NCBI GenBank assembly: GCA_000973525.1
Contig: CP004391.1
Location: 992,001-1,056,000 of the forward strand
Direction of reading: 5' to 3'
DNA length: 64,000 bases
DNA from: Pasteurella multocida subsp. multocida OH4807
GTDB lineage: Bacteria > Pseudomonadota > Gammaproteobacteria > Enterobacterales > Pasteurellaceae
The notes below the pieces were generated by a model. The model was not told where the DNA came from, made no database searches, and saw nothing but the letters and a program-made list of their open reading frames with translations. The translations under genes were made by a program, and so were the position numbers. Shown here piece after piece: positions 21,477 to 32,973 of this stretch; positions within the stretch are counted from its first letter, which is position 1, and each line of letters starts with the position of its first letter.

Positions 21477-22523
21477 TTAGTGTTGACTTTCTAATAACTG
21501 TTTAAATGCGGAAGACATTTTTGCCTCAAATCCTTTGTCTGTTTTCATAATTAAATAGACAAATAAATTATACTTTTCTGCCACTTCTAATGCTTTCTCT
21601 TCTCCTAATACGTATAAGCCCGTCGATAACCCATCTGCTGTCATCGTTGAGTCTGCCAACACGGTAATCGACGCTAAGCGGTGTTCAATTGGATAGCCTG
21701 TTTTCGGATCAATTTCATGAGAAAAACGGCGACCATTTTCTTCAAAGTAGTTACGATAGTTCCCTGATGTCGCCATGGCAAAATTACGCAACCCAATAAT
21801 TTGTGAAACCGCACGTGAGCCATCAAAACTCGGTTTTTCAATCGCGATTTGCCAATCTTTCCCTTCGATATTGTGTCCTTTAGCTCTTACCTCCCCCCCT
21901 ATTTCAACTAAATAGTCTGCAACACCTTGCTCAGCAATATAATTTGCCACTTGATCAACACCAAACCCTTTCGCAATAGAAGAAAGATCAATATATAACT
22001 GTGGCACCATTTTTTGTAGGAAAAACTTATCGCCTTGCTGAGTCAGCTTTAATTTTTCAATGCCAACCCAAGCCTTACGTTTTTCAACTTGTTCTTCAAT
22101 AGACTCTTGCGAATTACGTTTTTCAGGCCCAAATCCCCATAAATTCACAATTGGGCCGATCGTGACATCCAACGCTCCTTCCGTAACACTATTTAAGCGA
22201 ATTGACTCAGCTAGTACGGTAGCTAAATCTGAAGAAATCTCAACGGGCAATTCAGTTTGAGTACTTTGATTGAACATACTTAATTCCGAGGTAGCAATAT
22301 AAGTTGACATTTTATTATTCACATCTCTTAACACCGCTTCGATTCCCTTATGCATATTCTGAGCATTAACCTTGAGTTCACCATGATCAATATACTTTAC
22401 ACTATAGGTTGTCCCCATTGTTTTGCCGGTTAATGCCACCATTTCAGGTGTTTTATTGCAAGCAAGTAAGAGCAACGTACTGAATGCAACAAGTGTACTG
22501 GTTATAATATGTTTTATTTTCAC
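21477..22523 (-). CDS. apbE: FAD:protein FMN transferase ApbE
   Basis: Periplasmic lipoprotein that links FMN to threonines of NqrB and NqrC. A lipobox signal (STLLLLACNKTPEM) precedes the flavin transferase domain, with the characteristic LTGKTMGTTYSVKY, GALDVTIGPIVNLWGFGP, DLSSIAKGFGVDQVA and SHEIDPKTGYPIEHRLASITVLA. The 348 residues match the family. It lies between nqrF and nqrM, where its substrates are encoded. Confidence 0.96.
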   Translation of the reverse strand: MKIKHIITSTLVAFSTLLLLACNKTPEMVALTGKTMGTTYSVKYIDHGELKVNAQNMHKGIEAVLRDVNNKMSTYIATSELSMFNQSTQTELPVEISSDLATVLAESIRLNSVTEGALDVTIGPIVNLWGFGPEKRNSQESIEEQVEKRKAWVGIEKLKLTQQGDKFFLQKMVPQLYIDLSSIAKGFGVDQVANYIAEQGVADYLVEIGGEVRAKGHNIEGKDWQIAIEKPSFDGSRAVSQIIGLRNFAMATSGNYRNYFEENGRRFSHEIDPKTGYPIEHRLASITVLADSTMTADGLSTGLYVLGEEKALEVAEKYNLFVYLIMKTDKGFEAKMSSAFKQLLESQH

Positions 22524-22609
22524 GCTAATTCCTTTATTTTAAAAAGTTTGCAAGTTTGGATTTTGTGATGAACTAAACGCCAAAATTTCAAATTTTCCTC
22601 AATAGAAGA

Positions 22610-22647
22610 GCGGTCAGAATTTACAATGTTTCGTAAAATCCGACCGC
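22610..22647 (-). terminator. Hairpin after nqrF with uptake signal
   Basis: GCGGTC (22610-22615) pairs with GACCGC (22642-22647), with further A/T pairing inside. The exact ACCGCACTT is at 22643-22651. The T-run is poor, so it may only attenuate expression of apbE and nqrM relative to nqrABCDEF. Confidence 0.5.
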
Positions 22648-22675
22648 ACTTTAAGTCTGTTAAGATATATACGTA

Positions 22676-23899
22676 TTAGCCACCAAAATCATCTAACAAG
22701 ATGTTTTCGTCTTCAACACCAAGATCTTTTAACATCTTAATTACTGACGCATTCATAATTGGTGGTCCACACATATAGTATTCACAATCTTCTGGCGCTT
22801 CGTGATTTTTCAAGTAGTTCTCATAAAGCACATTGTGAATGAAACCTGTGTAGCCGTCCCAGTTATCACCTGGTTGTGGATCTGAAAGTGCCACATGCCA
22901 TACGAAGTTATCATTTTCTGCTTGTAACGTATCAAAATCTTCCACATAGAACATTTCACGTTTAGAACGCGCACCATACCAGAATGACATTTTACGTTTT
23001 GATTTCAAACGTTTTAATTGGTCAAAAATGTGTGAGCGCATTGGTGCCATACCTGCACCACCACCAATGAATACCATTTCAGCATCTGTTTCTTTCGCGA
23101 AAAATTCACCGAATGGACCCGAAATAGTCACTTTATCACCCGCTTTTAATGACCAAATATAAGATGACATTTGGCCAGGAGGTGCATCTGGATTATTTGG
23201 TGGAGGCGTTGCAATACGCACGTTAAGCATAATGATGCCTTTCTCTTCTGGGTATGAAGCCATTGAGTATGCACGGATAATATGCTCATCAACTTTAGAC
23301 ACATAACGCCATAGGTTATATTTGTCCCAATCTTCGTGGTATTCTTCTGGAATATCAAAATCTTTATAGTTCACCACATGTGGATCAGCTTCGATTTGGA
23401 TATAACCACCCGCACGGAATGGGACTTCTTCACCTTCAGGAATTGCCAATTTAAGTTCTTTGATGAAGGTTGCTTTGTTATCATTAGAAATAACAGTACA
23501 TTCCCATTTTTTCACACCAAATACTTCTTCTGGTAATTCTACTTTCATACTGTTTTTCACGTTCACTTGGCAAGAAAGACGATAGCCTTCTTTTGCTTCG
23601 CGTTTTGAAATGTGTGAAAGTTCAGTTGGAAGAATATCACCACCACCTTCAGTCACTTTAACTAAGCATTGACCACAAGAGCCACCGCCGCCACAAGCTG
23701 AAGAGACGAAGATACCTTTACTTGCTAACGCACCTAATAATTTTCCACCAGCAGGCAAGTGAATTGCTTTGCTAGGATCGTCGTTAATTTCAATTGTAAT
23801 GTCACCCGAGTTCACTAATTTTGACTTAGCAAATAAAATAATCACTGCTAAAGCCAAAACGATAACGGTGAACATTGCAATACCAAGAGTAATTTCCAT
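22676..23899 (-). CDS. nqrF: Na+-NQR subunit F, NADH-oxidising
   Basis: Electron entry subunit of the sodium-pumping NADH:ubiquinone oxidoreductase. One N-terminal membrane helix (1-25) is followed by a plant-type 2Fe-2S domain ([16 protein letters not shown]...LSCQVNV) and a ferredoxin-reductase domain binding FAD (RAYSMASYP) and NADH ([19 protein letters not shown]), ending NILLDDFGG. 407 residues, as in Vibrio and Haemophilus. 15 bases follow nqrE. Confidence 0.98.
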   Translation of the reverse strand: MEITLGIAMFTVIVLALAVIILFAKSKLVNSGDITIEINDDPSKAIHLPAGGKLLGALASKGIFVSSACGGGGSCGQCLVKVTEGGGDILPTELSHISKREAKEGYRLSCQVNVKNSMKVELPEEVFGVKKWECTVISNDNKATFIKELKLAIPEGEEVPFRAGGYIQIEADPHVVNYKDFDIPEEYHEDWDKYNLWRYVSKVDEHIIRAYSMASYPEEKGIIMLNVRIATPPPNNPDAPPGQMSSYIWSLKAGDKVTISGPFGEFFAKETDAEMVFIGGGAGMAPMRSHIFDQLKRLKSKRKMSFWYGARSKREMFYVEDFDTLQAENDNFVWHVALSDPQPGDNWDGYTGFIHNVLYENYLKNHEAPEDCEYYMCGPPIMNASVIKMLKDLGVEDENILLDDFGG

Positions 23900-23914
23900 T
23901 CTGTATCCCCTTTC

Positions 23915-24511
23915 TTACAACTGAATACCTGAGAATGACATAAACCCAAGTGCCATTAAGCCAACAGTGATGAAGGTAATCCCTAAACCACGCAAACCTG
24001 CTGGTACGTCAGAATATTTCATTTTTTCAGTAATTCCTGCAAGTGCAACAATTGCTAACATCCAGCCAGTGCCCGCACCTAAACCATAAACCACAGATTC
24101 TGCGAAGTTATAATCACGTTGTACCATAAATGATACACCACCGAAAATCGCACAGTTTACAGTAATAAGCGGTAAGAAAATCCCTAATGCGTTATAAAGT
24201 GCAGGGAAATACTTATCAAGCACCATTTCAAGAATTTGAACTAATGCTGCAATCACACCGATAAAAGTAATGAAGTTTAAGAAACTTAAATCAATACCTT
24301 GTACTAACGCGCTGTCTTTTAAAATATGGGTATAAACCAATTGGTTCACAGGTACCGCAATACCTAATACCACGATAACCGCAATCCCTAAACCAAATGA
24401 AGTTGACACTTTTTTCGATACCGCAAGGAATGTACACATTCCTAAGAAGAAAGAAAGCGCCATATTTTCAATAAAGACAGATTTAATGAAAAGACTAATA
24501 TAATGTTCCAT
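23915..24511 (-). CDS. nqrE: Na+-NQR subunit E
   Basis: Integral membrane subunit with six helices that, with NqrD, holds an intramembrane iron centre. The 198-residue product [34 protein letters not shown] keeps the conserved Cys near residue 26, and a second Cys is in [12 protein letters not shown] near 120. It follows nqrD by 3 bases. Confidence 0.97.
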   Translation of the reverse strand: MEHYISLFIKSVFIENMALSFFLGMCTFLAVSKKVSTSFGLGIAVIVVLGIAVPVNQLVYTHILKDSALVQGIDLSFLNFITFIGVIAALVQILEMVLDKYFPALYNALGIFLPLITVNCAIFGGVSFMVQRDYNFAESVVYGLGAGTGWMLAIVALAGITEKMKYSDVPAGLRGLGITFITVGLMALGFMSFSGIQL

Positions 24512-24514
24512 AGA

Positions 24515-25141
24515 CTATTTCTCCACCTGCGCTGGTTTTAAGGTACGGATACCCCAAATAATGAAACCGATAATAAAGAATGCACTCGGTGCAAGTAGGA
24601 ATAAACCATTTGTTTGATACCAACCACCATCTTGGATAGTTTGGAAAACAGTCATACCAAATAATTTACCTGAACCAATTAATTCACGGATAAATGCAAC
24701 AGAAACTAAGATTGCACCATAACCTAAACCGTTACCAATACCGTCTACAAAACTTTCTACTGGTTCTGATTTCATTGCAAATGCTTCTGCACGGCCCATT
24801 ACGATACAGTTTGTAATAATCAAACCAACGAAAACAGAAAGCTGTTTTGATAAACCGTATGCGTAAGCACGTAAGATTTGGTCAACTAAGATTACCAATG
24901 ATGCGATGATCGCCATTTGCACGATAATACGCACGCTATTTGGAATATAGTTACGAATCAATGAAATAAATAAGTTAGAAAACGCTGTTACAAAGGTTAC
25001 CGCTAAGGTCATTACCACCGCAGTTTCTAACTTTGTGGTCACCGCTAATGCAGAACAAATACCTAAGATCTGTAATGCGATTGGGTTGTTGTCCATAATT
25101 GGAGATAACAACAAGCCTTTTAACTTTTTAGTATCAGCCAT
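24515..25141 (-). CDS. nqrD: Na+-NQR subunit D
   Basis: Membrane partner of NqrE with an inverted topology. The 208-residue product contains [27 protein letters not shown] and [28 protein letters not shown], whose cysteines (LGICSAL, TNCIVMG) are the conserved iron ligands. Its start overlaps the end of nqrC by 8 bases. Confidence 0.97.
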   Translation of the reverse strand: MADTKKLKGLLLSPIMDNNPIALQILGICSALAVTTKLETAVVMTLAVTFVTAFSNLFISLIRNYIPNSVRIIVQMAIIASLVILVDQILRAYAYGLSKQLSVFVGLIITNCIVMGRAEAFAMKSEPVESFVDGIGNGLGYGAILVSVAFIRELIGSGKLFGMTVFQTIQDGGWYQTNGLFLLAPSAFFIIGFIIWGIRTLKPAQVEK

Positions 25142-25916
25142 TGTTCAACACTCCTGCTTTAAGTTTTGCTAAGAAAGGACCGAAACCTTTTTGACCTAAC
25201 CAGAACTGGAATGAATTATTCACACCGTTACTCGTTAATGTCGAACCTGAAATTGCATCAATACCGTGTTCAGTATTTGCTGAAGCGCCTTTACCTACGA
25301 ATAAACCAATTTGGTTATCCGCTGTGTAAAGTTTTTTACCTGGGAATTGTGCTTGCCATTTCGGGTTTTCGATTTCACCACCCAATCCTGGGGTTTCACC
25401 TTGATCGTAGTAAGTAATGCCGTTTACCGTGTTACCGTCTGGTTGCACTGACATAAAGCCGTACATTACAGACCATAAACCAGTACCATAGAATGGTAAA
25501 ACAACTTGAGTCACATTACCTGAATCATCTTTCACTAAATACACTTCAGCAAAGTTTGCACGAACACGAATGTTCGCTACGTCGTCTTCCGCTGAAAGTT
25601 TTGTGCTTTGTGCAGGATCTTTTACTGCTTTCGCCGCATCAAAACCTGGTTGAGCTGGTGCAAAATCACCTGTATTTAGATCAACTAAGCGTGCTTCAAT
25701 ATTTTTTGCATAGATGGTTTTGATTTCACTTGCTTTCGTGCCTTCTTTTAATAAACCAGCAACGCTTAAAATATTTTTTTGCTTATCTAATTCTTTTTGT
25801 TCAATTTGAGTCGGTTTGAGTAATACCGCAGAACCAGCCACGATAATAGAACAAACTAAACTCAATAACACAATGACGAGAAGTGTTCCGCCAACGCTAT
25901 CTTTATTCTTAAACAT
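25134..25916 (-). CDS. nqrC: Na+-NQR subunit C
   Basis: Carries covalent FMN in a periplasmic domain. The 260-residue product has an N-terminal helix ([26 protein letters not shown]), the FMN-binding domain and the flavinylation motif [15 protein letters not shown], where ApbE would modify the second threonine-containing position of the SGST core. It overlaps nqrB by 8 bases. Confidence 0.97.
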   Translation of the reverse strand: MFKNKDSVGGTLLVIVLLSLVCSIIVAGSAVLLKPTQIEQKELDKQKNILSVAGLLKEGTKASEIKTIYAKNIEARLVDLNTGDFAPAQPGFDAAKAVKDPAQSTKLSAEDDVANIRVRANFAEVYLVKDDSGNVTQVVLPFYGTGLWSVMYGFMSVQPDGNTVNGITYYDQGETPGLGGEIENPKWQAQFPGKKLYTADNQIGLFVGKGASANTEHGIDAISGSTLTSNGVNNSFQFWLGQKGFGPFLAKLKAGVLNNG

Positions 25917-27141
25917 TGCGAGCTCTCCGACGTTTAATATTGGCTTGAACTACTAAGTAATCAAATACTGGTGCGAACAAGTTAGCAAATAAGATCGCTA
26001 ACATCATCCCTTCTGGGTATGCTGGGTTAACTACACGAATTAACACTGCCATTGCACCGATTAAGATACCGTACCACCATTTACCTTTGTTAGTGAACGC
26101 GGCCGAAACTGGGTCTGTAGCCATAAAGAACATACCAAGCGCGAAACCACCTAACACTAAGTGCCAATACCAAGGCATTGCGAATAATGGGTTTGTATCA
26201 GAGCCAACAAAATTAAAGAGTGTTGATACTGCCACCATACCGATCATGACACCAGCGATAATACGCCAAGATGCAATACGTGCGAATACAATCACAGCAG
26301 CACCGATTAATAATGCGAGTGTTGAAACTTCACCGATAGAACCTGGGATGTTACCAATGAATGCATCCATCCAAGTAATTGGCTGACCAGTAACCACGTG
26401 CTTTAAGCCTGCTTCACCACCCACTGCCCATTGTGAAAGTGCGGTTGCACCAGAGAAGCCATCTGCAGCAACCCAAACTGTATCACCTGAAATTTGAGCT
26501 GGGTAAGCAAAGAACAAGAATGCACGCGCTGCTAATGCAGGGTTCATAAAGTTTTTACCGACACCACCAAAGATTTCTTTTGCCACAACAACACCGAAAG
26601 TGGTTGCTAATGCGGCTTGCCATAATGGTAATGTTGGCGGCACGATCAACGCTAAAAGAATAGAGGTGACGAAGAAACCTTCATTGATCTCGTGCTTACG
26701 AACCATTGCGAATAATACTTCCCAGAAACCGCCCACTAAGAATACCGTTAAGTAAATTGGTAAGAAGTAGGTTGCACCTAACAACATTTTACTCGCCCAA
26801 CCTGCTGATGTCGTTAAATCAGCACCTAATGCGCTACTTAACGCATATTGCCAGTTATTTGCGATTGATTGTTGTAATGTACCTAATGCATCTGTTGCTA
26901 AAATCGCTTGTGCACCCACGTTATACATTCCGTAGAACATCGCAGGGAACAATGCAAGCCATACTAGCACCATCATACGTTTTGAATCTAACGCATCACG
27001 CACGTGAGAAGCTTTGTGCGTTACTGTGCCCGGTGTATATAAGAAAGTCGCAGTTGCTTCAAACAATGCATACCATTTTTCATATTTACCACCAGGTAAA
27101 AACGCAGGTTCAATTTTCTCTAAAAAATGTTTTAAACCCAT
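25909..27141 (-). CDS. nqrB: Na+-NQR subunit B
   Basis: Largest membrane subunit; carries covalent FMN and riboflavin and forms the sodium path. The 410-residue product has multiple helices and the flavinylation site in [15 protein letters not shown] (threonine of SGAT). Conserved glycines [11 protein letters not shown] and [20 protein letters not shown] are visible. It follows nqrA by 2 bases. An exact uptake signal lies inside at 26437-26445. Confidence 0.97.
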   Translation of the reverse strand: MGLKHFLEKIEPAFLPGGKYEKWYALFEATATFLYTPGTVTHKASHVRDALDSKRMMVLVWLALFPAMFYGMYNVGAQAILATDALGTLQQSIANNWQYALSSALGADLTTSAGWASKMLLGATYFLPIYLTVFLVGGFWEVLFAMVRKHEINEGFFVTSILLALIVPPTLPLWQAALATTFGVVVAKEIFGGVGKNFMNPALAARAFLFFAYPAQISGDTVWVAADGFSGATALSQWAVGGEAGLKHVVTGQPITWMDAFIGNIPGSIGEVSTLALLIGAAVIVFARIASWRIIAGVMIGMVAVSTLFNFVGSDTNPLFAMPWYWHLVLGGFALGMFFMATDPVSAAFTNKGKWWYGILIGAMAVLIRVVNPAYPEGMMLAILFANLFAPVFDYLVVQANIKRRRARNV

Positions 27142-27143
27142 TT

Positions 27144-28484
27144 TTAACCTTCCTTCTCGATCTTATCTAAAGCTTGACGTAAGAGCGCACCATATTCATT
27201 TTTGCCTGGGCAAACGAAAGTACAAAGTGCTAAATCTTCTTCATCTAGCTCCAAACAGCCTAATGCTTGAGCAGAATCTGTATCACCAGACGCTAAGTCA
27301 CGTAACAATAATGTTGGAATAATATCCAATGGCATTACACGCTCATACGCACCGATTGGTACCATTGCACGCTCACCGCCGTTAAGTGCAGTTGTAAAAT
27401 TGAATAATTTTTTAGAGAAGTGACCTAATACCGTACGAGAAATTGAGAATTTATTCGCACCTGGCATAATCCAACCAAGGAACTCTTTCTCACGACCTTC
27501 TGCAATCACAGACACTTGTAATGCATAACGACCTAAATAATCTACTGGTCCAAATGCTTTCGCACCGCTTAAAACTGAACCAGAAATCACACGGTTCTCA
27601 CCGTCTTTCAATTCGTTTGCCGTTAATTGAGATAAGTTAGCGCCCACTACTGTGCGTACTAACGCTGGATTTTTCACTTGTGGACCCGCTAACGCAACCA
27701 CACGAGACACATCTAATTCACCCGTGGTGAATAATTTGCCCATGGCAATCACATCTTGGTAATTCACATACCAAACGAATTTGGTTGCATTTACTGGGTC
27801 AATGAAGTGAATGTGTGTACCACTTAAACCCGCAGGGTGTGGACCAGCAAATTCTTTTACTTCCACATTTGCAAGACTTGCGGCTGGTACTGTCGCACCT
27901 GCTGCTTTACAAAGATATACTTTACCTTCATGTAAACGACTTAACACGGTTAAACCGTTTAAGAAATCTTGCTCACTCGCTTGTAAAACAACTTGAGGAT
28001 CAGCGGCTAATGGATTGGTATCCATCGCATTCACGAAAATTGACGCAGGTACCGCATCAACTGCTGGCACTTTGCTGAAAGGACGCGTACGAAGTGTGGT
28101 CCATAATCCTGAAGTTTGTAAATTTTGACGAACTTGCTCTGAAGTAAGCTGTGTTAACTGCTCTGTCGAATATTTTTCAAATGTGATCTGATCATCACCT
28201 TCAACTTTAATTACAACAGATTGTAAAACACGCTTAGCACCACGATTAATCGCAGTTACAGTACCACTTGCAGGTGCAGTAAACATCACGCCTGGATTCT
28301 TTTTATCTTCAAAAAGAACCTGACCTTTCTTTACTACATCACCTTCGCGCACCTTCATTGAAGGACGCATTCCCACATACTCTTCACCAAGCAAAGCAAC
28401 TTCAGTGATAGCATTGCCATCACGGATTACTTGCTCCGGCTTCCCTGCAATAGGAAGATCCAAGCCTTTTTTAATCGTAATCAT
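27144..28484 (-). CDS. nqrA: Na+-NQR subunit A
   Basis: Cytoplasmic-side subunit associated with ubiquinone binding. The 446-residue product [20 protein letters not shown], the barrel-sandwich segment [29 protein letters not shown] and [24 protein letters not shown] are characteristic. First gene of nqrABCDEF-apbE-nqrM. The 381-base interval upstream contains only promoter-type A/T-rich sequence and the bolA terminator. Confidence 0.97.
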   Translation of the reverse strand: MITIKKGLDLPIAGKPEQVIRDGNAITEVALLGEEYVGMRPSMKVREGDVVKKGQVLFEDKKNPGVMFTAPASGTVTAINRGAKRVLQSVVIKVEGDDQITFEKYSTEQLTQLTSEQVRQNLQTSGLWTTLRTRPFSKVPAVDAVPASIFVNAMDTNPLAADPQVVLQASEQDFLNGLTVLSRLHEGKVYLCKAAGATVPAASLANVEVKEFAGPHPAGLSGTHIHFIDPVNATKFVWYVNYQDVIAMGKLFTTGELDVSRVVALAGPQVKNPALVRTVVGANLSQLTANELKDGENRVISGSVLSGAKAFGPVDYLGRYALQVSVIAEGREKEFLGWIMPGANKFSISRTVLGHFSKKLFNFTTALNGGERAMVPIGAYERVMPLDIIPTLLLRDLASGDTDSAQALGCLELDEEDLALCTFVCPGKNEYGALLRQALDKIEKEG

Positions 28485-28865
28485 ATTGTTTGCACTACTT
28501 TTAGTCAGATTAAAAATACAGCTACAGTTCCAATAACTGTAACCTCGTCTTGAGTAATGATTTCAGCAAGATCATGCAAACATTGTCAAAACAAATACAA
28601 TCACTCACTTAATTTCACATAAATTAAAACTCAAATTCTGTTTTGTCCCTATTTTAAATACAACGAGCCTAGCTCCAGTCGTTTAAAATACAAACGTTAA
28701 AATTTTGCTAAAATAAAACGCTTTATTTTAACTAAATAATAACGTTGGTGCCACTTTCACGCCTTATTTTTCGTTATTTTTTAGTTAAAAAAGATGATTT
28801 TTTTGAACAAAGTCAAATTTTCAAAAAACAGAAGAACCCTGAGCTACTCACTAAGGGTTAGTCCT
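28485..28865. other. nqrA upstream / bolA downstream interval, no gene
   Basis: A/T-rich non-coding interval that should hold the nqr promoter. Apart from the bolA terminator near its right end I see no gene, no perfect CRP, Fnr or uptake signal site. Confidence 0.6.
28823..28859 (-). terminator. bolA terminator
   Basis: On the minus strand AACCCT (28854-28859 side) pairs with AGGGTT (28835-28840 side), followed by CTTCTGTTTTTTG. Confidence 0.7.
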
Positions 28866-29177
28866 TTATTGACCAACTCCCGCACAATTAGGTGAATTTG
28901 GAAACACTTTTCCTAATGCTTCCCATTCTGCGTTATCATAGAGATGTAGCGCAAGTGCATGGATACCCTGTTGAAGATCATCAGCTAAAAATTGATAGAT
29001 TTTACGGTGACGAGCGACTTTAGTTAATCCTTTAAACTGCTCACTCACTAAGACAATTTTAAAATGAGAATTTGCACCACGCCCTGAGCTGTGCATATGG
29101 CTTTCATTCTCGACACGTAAAAAGTGTGGTGTAAATTCACGAAATAATCGTTCAGTTAACTCTTGCTGTTTTGACAT
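28866..29177 (-). CDS. bolA: BolA family regulator/iron-sulfur partner
   Basis: BolA protein, 103 residues, thought to act with monothiol glutaredoxins and to affect morphology genes. The class II KH-like fold is seen in VENESHMHSSGRGANSHFKIVLVSEQFKGLTKVARHRKIYQFLADDL. The ATG at 29177 is preferred: the GGGGAAAG just upstream serves as its Shine-Dalgarno, whereas an in-frame GTG four codons earlier would absorb that site. Divergent from yajG, as in enterobacteria. Confidence 0.93.
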   Translation of the reverse strand: MSKQQELTERLFREFTPHFLRVENESHMHSSGRGANSHFKIVLVSEQFKGLTKVARHRKIYQFLADDLQQGIHALALHLYDNAEWEALGKVFPNSPNCAGVGQ

Positions 29178-29310
29178 AGCTTTCCCCACGATTTAGATAA
29201 ATTTGAAGGGTAAAGGCTATACATTCAAACACAACTTTGCAAGAATAATATAAATTAATTTGATATTTAGCGTGCTAAACCTAACTATTTGTTTACTAAA
29301 TGAGGACATT

Positions 29311-29904
29311 ATGAAACGAGTTAAACTCTTATCTCTTACGACACTTATCGCCAGTAGTATTGTATTGACTGCCTGTCAAACCCTTCCTTCTACTTTAACG
29401 TTCACACCACCAGCCCCTACTGCTGCAATGACAGTCAATCAACAAGCTATCGTCTTTGTCAGTGTGCGTGATAAACGTCCACAGCCTGAAGTCGCGAGTT
29501 ATGTTGCAGATGGAAAATTAATTAAACTTTCTGCATCACCCACCGTTCAGCAGCTCTTTTTGCAAGTAGGTCAACAAGATTTAGTGAGTAAAGGTTTCCG
29601 TGTCAGCAACGCACAACAATCAAATGCAGCGGTCACATTAGATGTCAATACGTTTTATGCTAACGTAGAACAAGGTAATTTACGCTACAACATTGACAGT
29701 AAAGTGGGTGTGACAATTCATGTCCAAGGCGCAAAAGGGCAATTTAGCAAAAATATTAATGCAAACCGTACCTATTCAGGCGCATTCTCAGCTAAAAACC
29801 CTGAAATTGAAAAAGTCTTAAGCGAAGCATTTAGCGAAGTTGTGAAAACCATTTATCAAGACCAAGAAATTGCCAATGCAATTCATGCCGTTCATGCACA
29901 ATAA
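29311..29904 (+). CDS. yajG: YajG family lipoprotein
   Basis: Predicted outer-membrane lipoprotein of unknown role, 197 residues. A lipobox signal peptide (KLLSLTTLIASSIVLTACQTLPS) precedes a single YajG domain (VFVSVRDKRPQPEVASYVADGKLIKLSASPTVQQLFLQVGQQDLVSKGF). The ATG at 29311 has GAGGACATT upstream. The pairing with bolA is conserved in gammaproteobacteria. Confidence 0.9.
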   Translation: MKRVKLLSLTTLIASSIVLTACQTLPSTLTFTPPAPTAAMTVNQQAIVFVSVRDKRPQPEVASYVADGKLIKLSASPTVQQLFLQVGQQDLVSKGFRVSNAQQSNAAVTLDVNTFYANVEQGNLRYNIDSKVGVTIHVQGAKGQFSKNINANRTYSGAFSAKNPEIEKVLSEAFSEVVKTIYQDQEIANAIHAVHAQ

Positions 29905-29930
29905 TTCATATCAGTAAGTTTTCATCATGT

Positions 29931-29966
29931 AAAAAATCGATCCTCACAAAAGTGGATTGATTTTTT
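29931..29966 (+). terminator. yajG terminator
   Basis: AAAAAATC-G-ATCC pairs with GGAT-T-GATTTTTT around the loop TCACAAAAGT, with the T-run on the plus strand. Confidence 0.8.
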
Positions 29967-30002
29967 ATTTCCCTTGAGAAAATCAATCAGACAATAAAAA
30001 AT

Positions 30003-30032
30003 GAAAAAGCCCGCTAACTAACTTAGCGGGCT
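30003..30032 (-). terminator. tRNA operon terminator
   Basis: AGCCCGCTA (minus: 30032-30024) pairs with TAGCGGGCT (30016-30008), then TTTTTC. It ends the tRNA-Phe/tRNA-Asn transcript. Confidence 0.9.
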
Positions 30033-30041
30033 CTAAAAATT

Positions 30042-30117
30042 TGGCTCCTCCTGCTGGACTTGAACCAGCGACATACGGATTAACAGTCCGCCGTTCTACC
30101 GACTGAACTAAGGAGGA
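30042..30117 (-). tRNA. tRNA-Asn (GTT)
   Basis: 76 bases including an encoded CCA. The minus strand reads TCCTCCTTAGTTCAGTCGG at the 5' end, anticodon loop CTGTTAA (GTT) and TGGTTCAAGTCCAGC T arm; the acceptor stem TCCTCCT/AGGAGGA is fully paired. Second of two tandem tRNAs on the minus strand. Confidence 0.97.
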
Positions 30118-30121
30118 AAAG

Positions 30122-30197
30122 TGGTGCCTCGAGGCGGAATCGAACCACCGACACGGGGATTTTCAATCCCCTGCTCTACCGACTGAGCTATCGAGGC
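30122..30197 (-). tRNA. tRNA-Phe (GAA)
   Basis: 76 bases including encoded CCA. The minus strand reads GCCTCGATAGCTCAGTCGG at the 5' end, with anticodon loop TTGAAAA (GAA) and T arm GGTTCGATTCC. The acceptor stem GCCTCGA/TCGAGGC is fully paired. It lies 4 bases upstream of tRNA-Asn in one transcript. Confidence 0.97.
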
Positions 30198-30359
30198 AAC
30201 TCATCAGTGGTGCGTATTAAACGTTTTTTTCAGGTTTAAGTCAACACCTAAATTAAAAAAAATCACTTTTTTTTAATCGGTTGCATATTTAACAAACGAA
30301 AAGAATAAAAATAACACAAATCAGCTCATGTTTTATGTTTTTCTATTAAAAATAAATAA

Positions 30360-30395
30360 TAAAAATACTCGCTACCTATTCTCAGGTTAAGCGAG
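30360..30395 (-). terminator. mltC terminator
   Basis: On the minus strand CTCGCT (30395-30390) pairs with AGCGAG (30373-30368), followed by TATTTTTATT. A second small stem CGAGCATTTGCTCG lies just upstream. Confidence 0.7.
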
Positions 30396-30418
30396 CATTT
30401 GCTCGAAACTGAATGAGA

Positions 30419-31495
30419 CTATCTTCTCACTCGATAACTTTTTTGTGCCTGATCGACTTTCAGCAAGTAATTGCGCGCTTGCGCAGACGGATGTTGCGTC
30501 GTCAAAATACGATACACTTGTTCTGGGTATAGTTTATTGATTTTAGCAATCGCTAAATCACGATCTTGGTCAAACACACGTAAAACTGCCCCAGCGCCAC
30601 TGTTATAAGCGGAAATCATAGCAAAGCGTTTTGACGTTGGGTTGGTGATGCCATCTAAATATTTATTTTGTAACAACCATAAATACGAAGCTCCTGCATC
30701 AATATTTTTCTCAGGATCAAATAAATATGATTTGGACGGCTGTCCCCCTTTACCTTTCATTTTGAAAATATCGCGTCCTGCTGTCGTCGGAACAACTTGC
30801 ATTAATCCAATGGCATTCGCATAACTAATCGCATAAGGGTTAAAACTTGATTCTGTTTGCATGATCCCAAGAATTAGACTTTCATCCATATTATAACGAC
30901 GCGCCATTTTACGTACTAAAGGTAAATATTTTTGCGCACGAACTGCAACGTGATTTGCAATCATCGGAATAACAACATACTTCACAGTATGCCCATTACT
31001 TAAACGACGCGTTTGTAATTTATTTTGAAGTAAATAGTTTGCAAAATTACCTGCAATGGTTGTATTTGTTATCGATCCACCAAGGTGATCAATCACCTGT
31101 CCCACTAAAAAAGGACGAGAACTAATCGGCACATCACCTGATGCAAACAAATCAATTCCATTCGCGTCAGATCCCATTAACAAAATATGGACAATCGCAT
31201 TATGTAAATGGCGGAGATCACTTTGTGTTTCAACTGTAATCAAACCCTCATCAAAACTCACATGGCTACGCGTATAAAACTGATCCGTATATTTCACATA
31301 ATCTTTGCGACTCGCAACAAGTAATTCATTCACGCCCCAAATGCGATCAATATTATGAGAGAACTGCCCTGTTAAAATATCCAAACCACGCGTATCTTTC
31401 GCAAATGCCTCATCAAACTCATCACTTTTATAAGATGATGTACTCCCACAAGCAAATAAAAAAGGGATCAGTGCACAAATTATATATTTTTTCAT
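30419..31495 (-). CDS. mltC: Membrane-bound lytic murein transglycosylase C
   Basis: Outer-membrane lipoprotein that cleaves peptidoglycan strands to anhydro-muropeptides. The ATG at 31495 gives a lipobox signal ([20 protein letters not shown]). The C-terminal SLT domain has the catalytic Glu in [35 protein letters not shown] and the [13 protein letters not shown] motif. 358 residues, the MltC length. It follows yggX by 7 bases in mutY-yggX-mltC, the same order as E. coli. Confidence 0.96.
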   Translation of the reverse strand: MKKYIICALIPFLFACGSTSSYKSDEFDEAFAKDTRGLDILTGQFSHNIDRIWGVNELLVASRKDYVKYTDQFYTRSHVSFDEGLITVETQSDLRHLHNAIVHILLMGSDANGIDLFASGDVPISSRPFLVGQVIDHLGGSITNTTIAGNFANYLLQNKLQTRRLSNGHTVKYVVIPMIANHVAVRAQKYLPLVRKMARRYNMDESLILGIMQTESSFNPYAISYANAIGLMQVVPTTAGRDIFKMKGKGGQPSKSYLFDPEKNIDAGASYLWLLQNKYLDGITNPTSKRFAMISAYNSGAGAVLRVFDQDRDLAIAKINKLYPEQVYRILTTQHPSAQARNYLLKVDQAQKSYRVRR

Positions 31496-31502
31496 ATTTA
31501 TG

Positions 31503-31775
31503 TTATCCCGCAGGTGGCACATAGCCTTCAATATGCACATCTTTACCTTCAAATAAGAAATTCACCATTTCCTCTTCTAGTAGTTTTCTGTGTTCCGTAT
31601 TCATCATGTTTAATTTTTTCTCATTCACTAGCATGGTTTGCTTTTTCATCCACTCTCCCCATGCCTGTTTGCTGATAGAATCAAAAATACGCTTGCCTAA
31701 CTCACCAGGATATAATTGAAACTCTAACCCCTCAGCGTCTTGTTTGAGATACTCACAAAATACGGTTCTAGCCAT
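31503..31775 (-). CDS. yggX: YggX, probable Fe(II)-trafficking protein
   Basis: Small protein linked to protection and repair of iron-sulfur clusters under oxidative stress. The 90-residue product [56 protein letters not shown] keeps the conserved Cys7. It overlaps the 3' end of mutY, itself a 4Fe-4S enzyme, by 8 bases. Confidence 0.96.
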   Translation of the reverse strand: MARTVFCEYLKQDAEGLEFQLYPGELGKRIFDSISKQAWGEWMKKQTMLVNEKKLNMMNTEHRKLLEEEMVNFLFEGKDVHIEGYVPPAG

Positions 31776-32886
31776 AGTAATTCCTTATAAATTGTGTTAA
31801 TAAATTCTTCACTGGCGTTGCCAGCCCAATTTGTTCTGGATTTAGCGGATCATACCAATATTTGATCGCACTGAATACATTTGATTTATATTGCCCCCCA
31901 TTTTCTACCACTTTTTTCCAATCTGTACGATCTTGATCTTTCACTTGAAAATCAAGATCCACATAAATCGGATAAATATCTAAATGAAAGTGGCTAAACG
32001 TATGGCGAAATGCTGTCCATTCTTGATAATGCCCAATGCCTTTGCTTTGTAAAAAAGCGAGTAAATCCTCTTTAGTTTCAAATTGAGGGAAACAATATAA
32101 ACCGCCCCAAATCCCTGAATTTTCACGCTGTTCCAACGCTACTTTGCCTTGTGAAGCCAAAATCAAAAAGTAGCTTTCTCTCTCGGGTAGAGCTTTTTTC
32201 GGCTTTTTGCCTGGATAATCCTGCCAATTTTGTTGCAAGTTAGCTTGGCAAGTAGCACTTAATGGGCAAAGATCGCATTTCGGTTTAGAACGTGTACACA
32301 CCATTGCACCAAGATCCATCATCGCTTGGTTAAAGTTAGCCACTTGAGAAGTTGGCGTTACTTCTTCAGTCAATTGCCACAATTTATCTTCGATTTTTTT
32401 CTCACCCGGCCAACCCGCAACCGCAAAATAACGCGCCAAGACACGTTTTACATTACCGTCTAAAATCGGATAAGGCGCATCTAAACAAGAAGAAAGCACA
32501 GCGCCTGCGGTGCTTCGTCCAACGCCAGTCAACGCCCACACTTGTTCAAACTCAGTCGGAAACTCACCAGCATATTGATCACGAATGGTTTGAGCCGCTT
32601 TATGTAAGTTTCTGGCTCGAGCGTAATAGCCAAGCCCCGTCCAGAGGTGGAGCACTTCATCAAGCGGTGCATTGGCAAGTGCGGTCACATTTGGAAAAGT
32701 TTCGACAAAACGTTCAAAATACGGAATTACTGTCGCCACTTGGGTTTGTTGTAACATCACTTCAGACAGCCAAACACCGTATAAGGTTTTGTTTTGTTGC
32801 CAAGGCAAATGTTTACGACCAAATTTGTCATACCAAGTCAAAACGGCGGAGGCAAAAGGAGCATTAGGGGACGATTTAGCAAGCAT
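31768..32886 (-). CDS. mutY: Adenine DNA glycosylase MutY
   Basis: Removes A mispaired with 8-oxoguanine. The 372-residue product has the catalytic Glu in [21 protein letters not shown], the helix-hairpin-helix [14 protein letters not shown] with Asp in [11 protein letters not shown], the 4Fe-4S cysteines [17 protein letters not shown] and a C-terminal NUDIX-like domain. The ATG at 32886 was chosen over a TTG 15 codons upstream because that TTG lies inside the cybB terminator stem and has no Shine-Dalgarno. Confidence 0.95.
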   Translation of the reverse strand: MLAKSSPNAPFASAVLTWYDKFGRKHLPWQQNKTLYGVWLSEVMLQQTQVATVIPYFERFVETFPNVTALANAPLDEVLHLWTGLGYYARARNLHKAAQTIRDQYAGEFPTEFEQVWALTGVGRSTAGAVLSSCLDAPYPILDGNVKRVLARYFAVAGWPGEKKIEDKLWQLTEEVTPTSQVANFNQAMMDLGAMVCTRSKPKCDLCPLSATCQANLQQNWQDYPGKKPKKALPERESYFLILASQGKVALEQRENSGIWGGLYCFPQFETKEDLLAFLQSKGIGHYQEWTAFRHTFSHFHLDIYPIYVDLDFQVKDQDRTDWKKVVENGGQYKSNVFSAIKYWYDPLNPEQIGLATPVKNLLTQFIRNYYG

Positions 32887-32914
32887 AATTAAAAAAGTGC
32901 GGTAAAAATCCGAA

Positions 32915-32961
32915 AAATATTGTGCGATCAACGTCTAAAAATCTTAAAAAATTGATCGCAC
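32915..32961 (-). terminator. cybB terminator
   Basis: A perfect 10-bp stem, GTGCGATCAA (32922-32931) with TTGATCGCAC (32952-32961), followed on the minus strand by AATATTTTT. It separates cybB from mutY. Confidence 0.78.
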
Positions 32962-32973
32962 TTTTAATAAAAA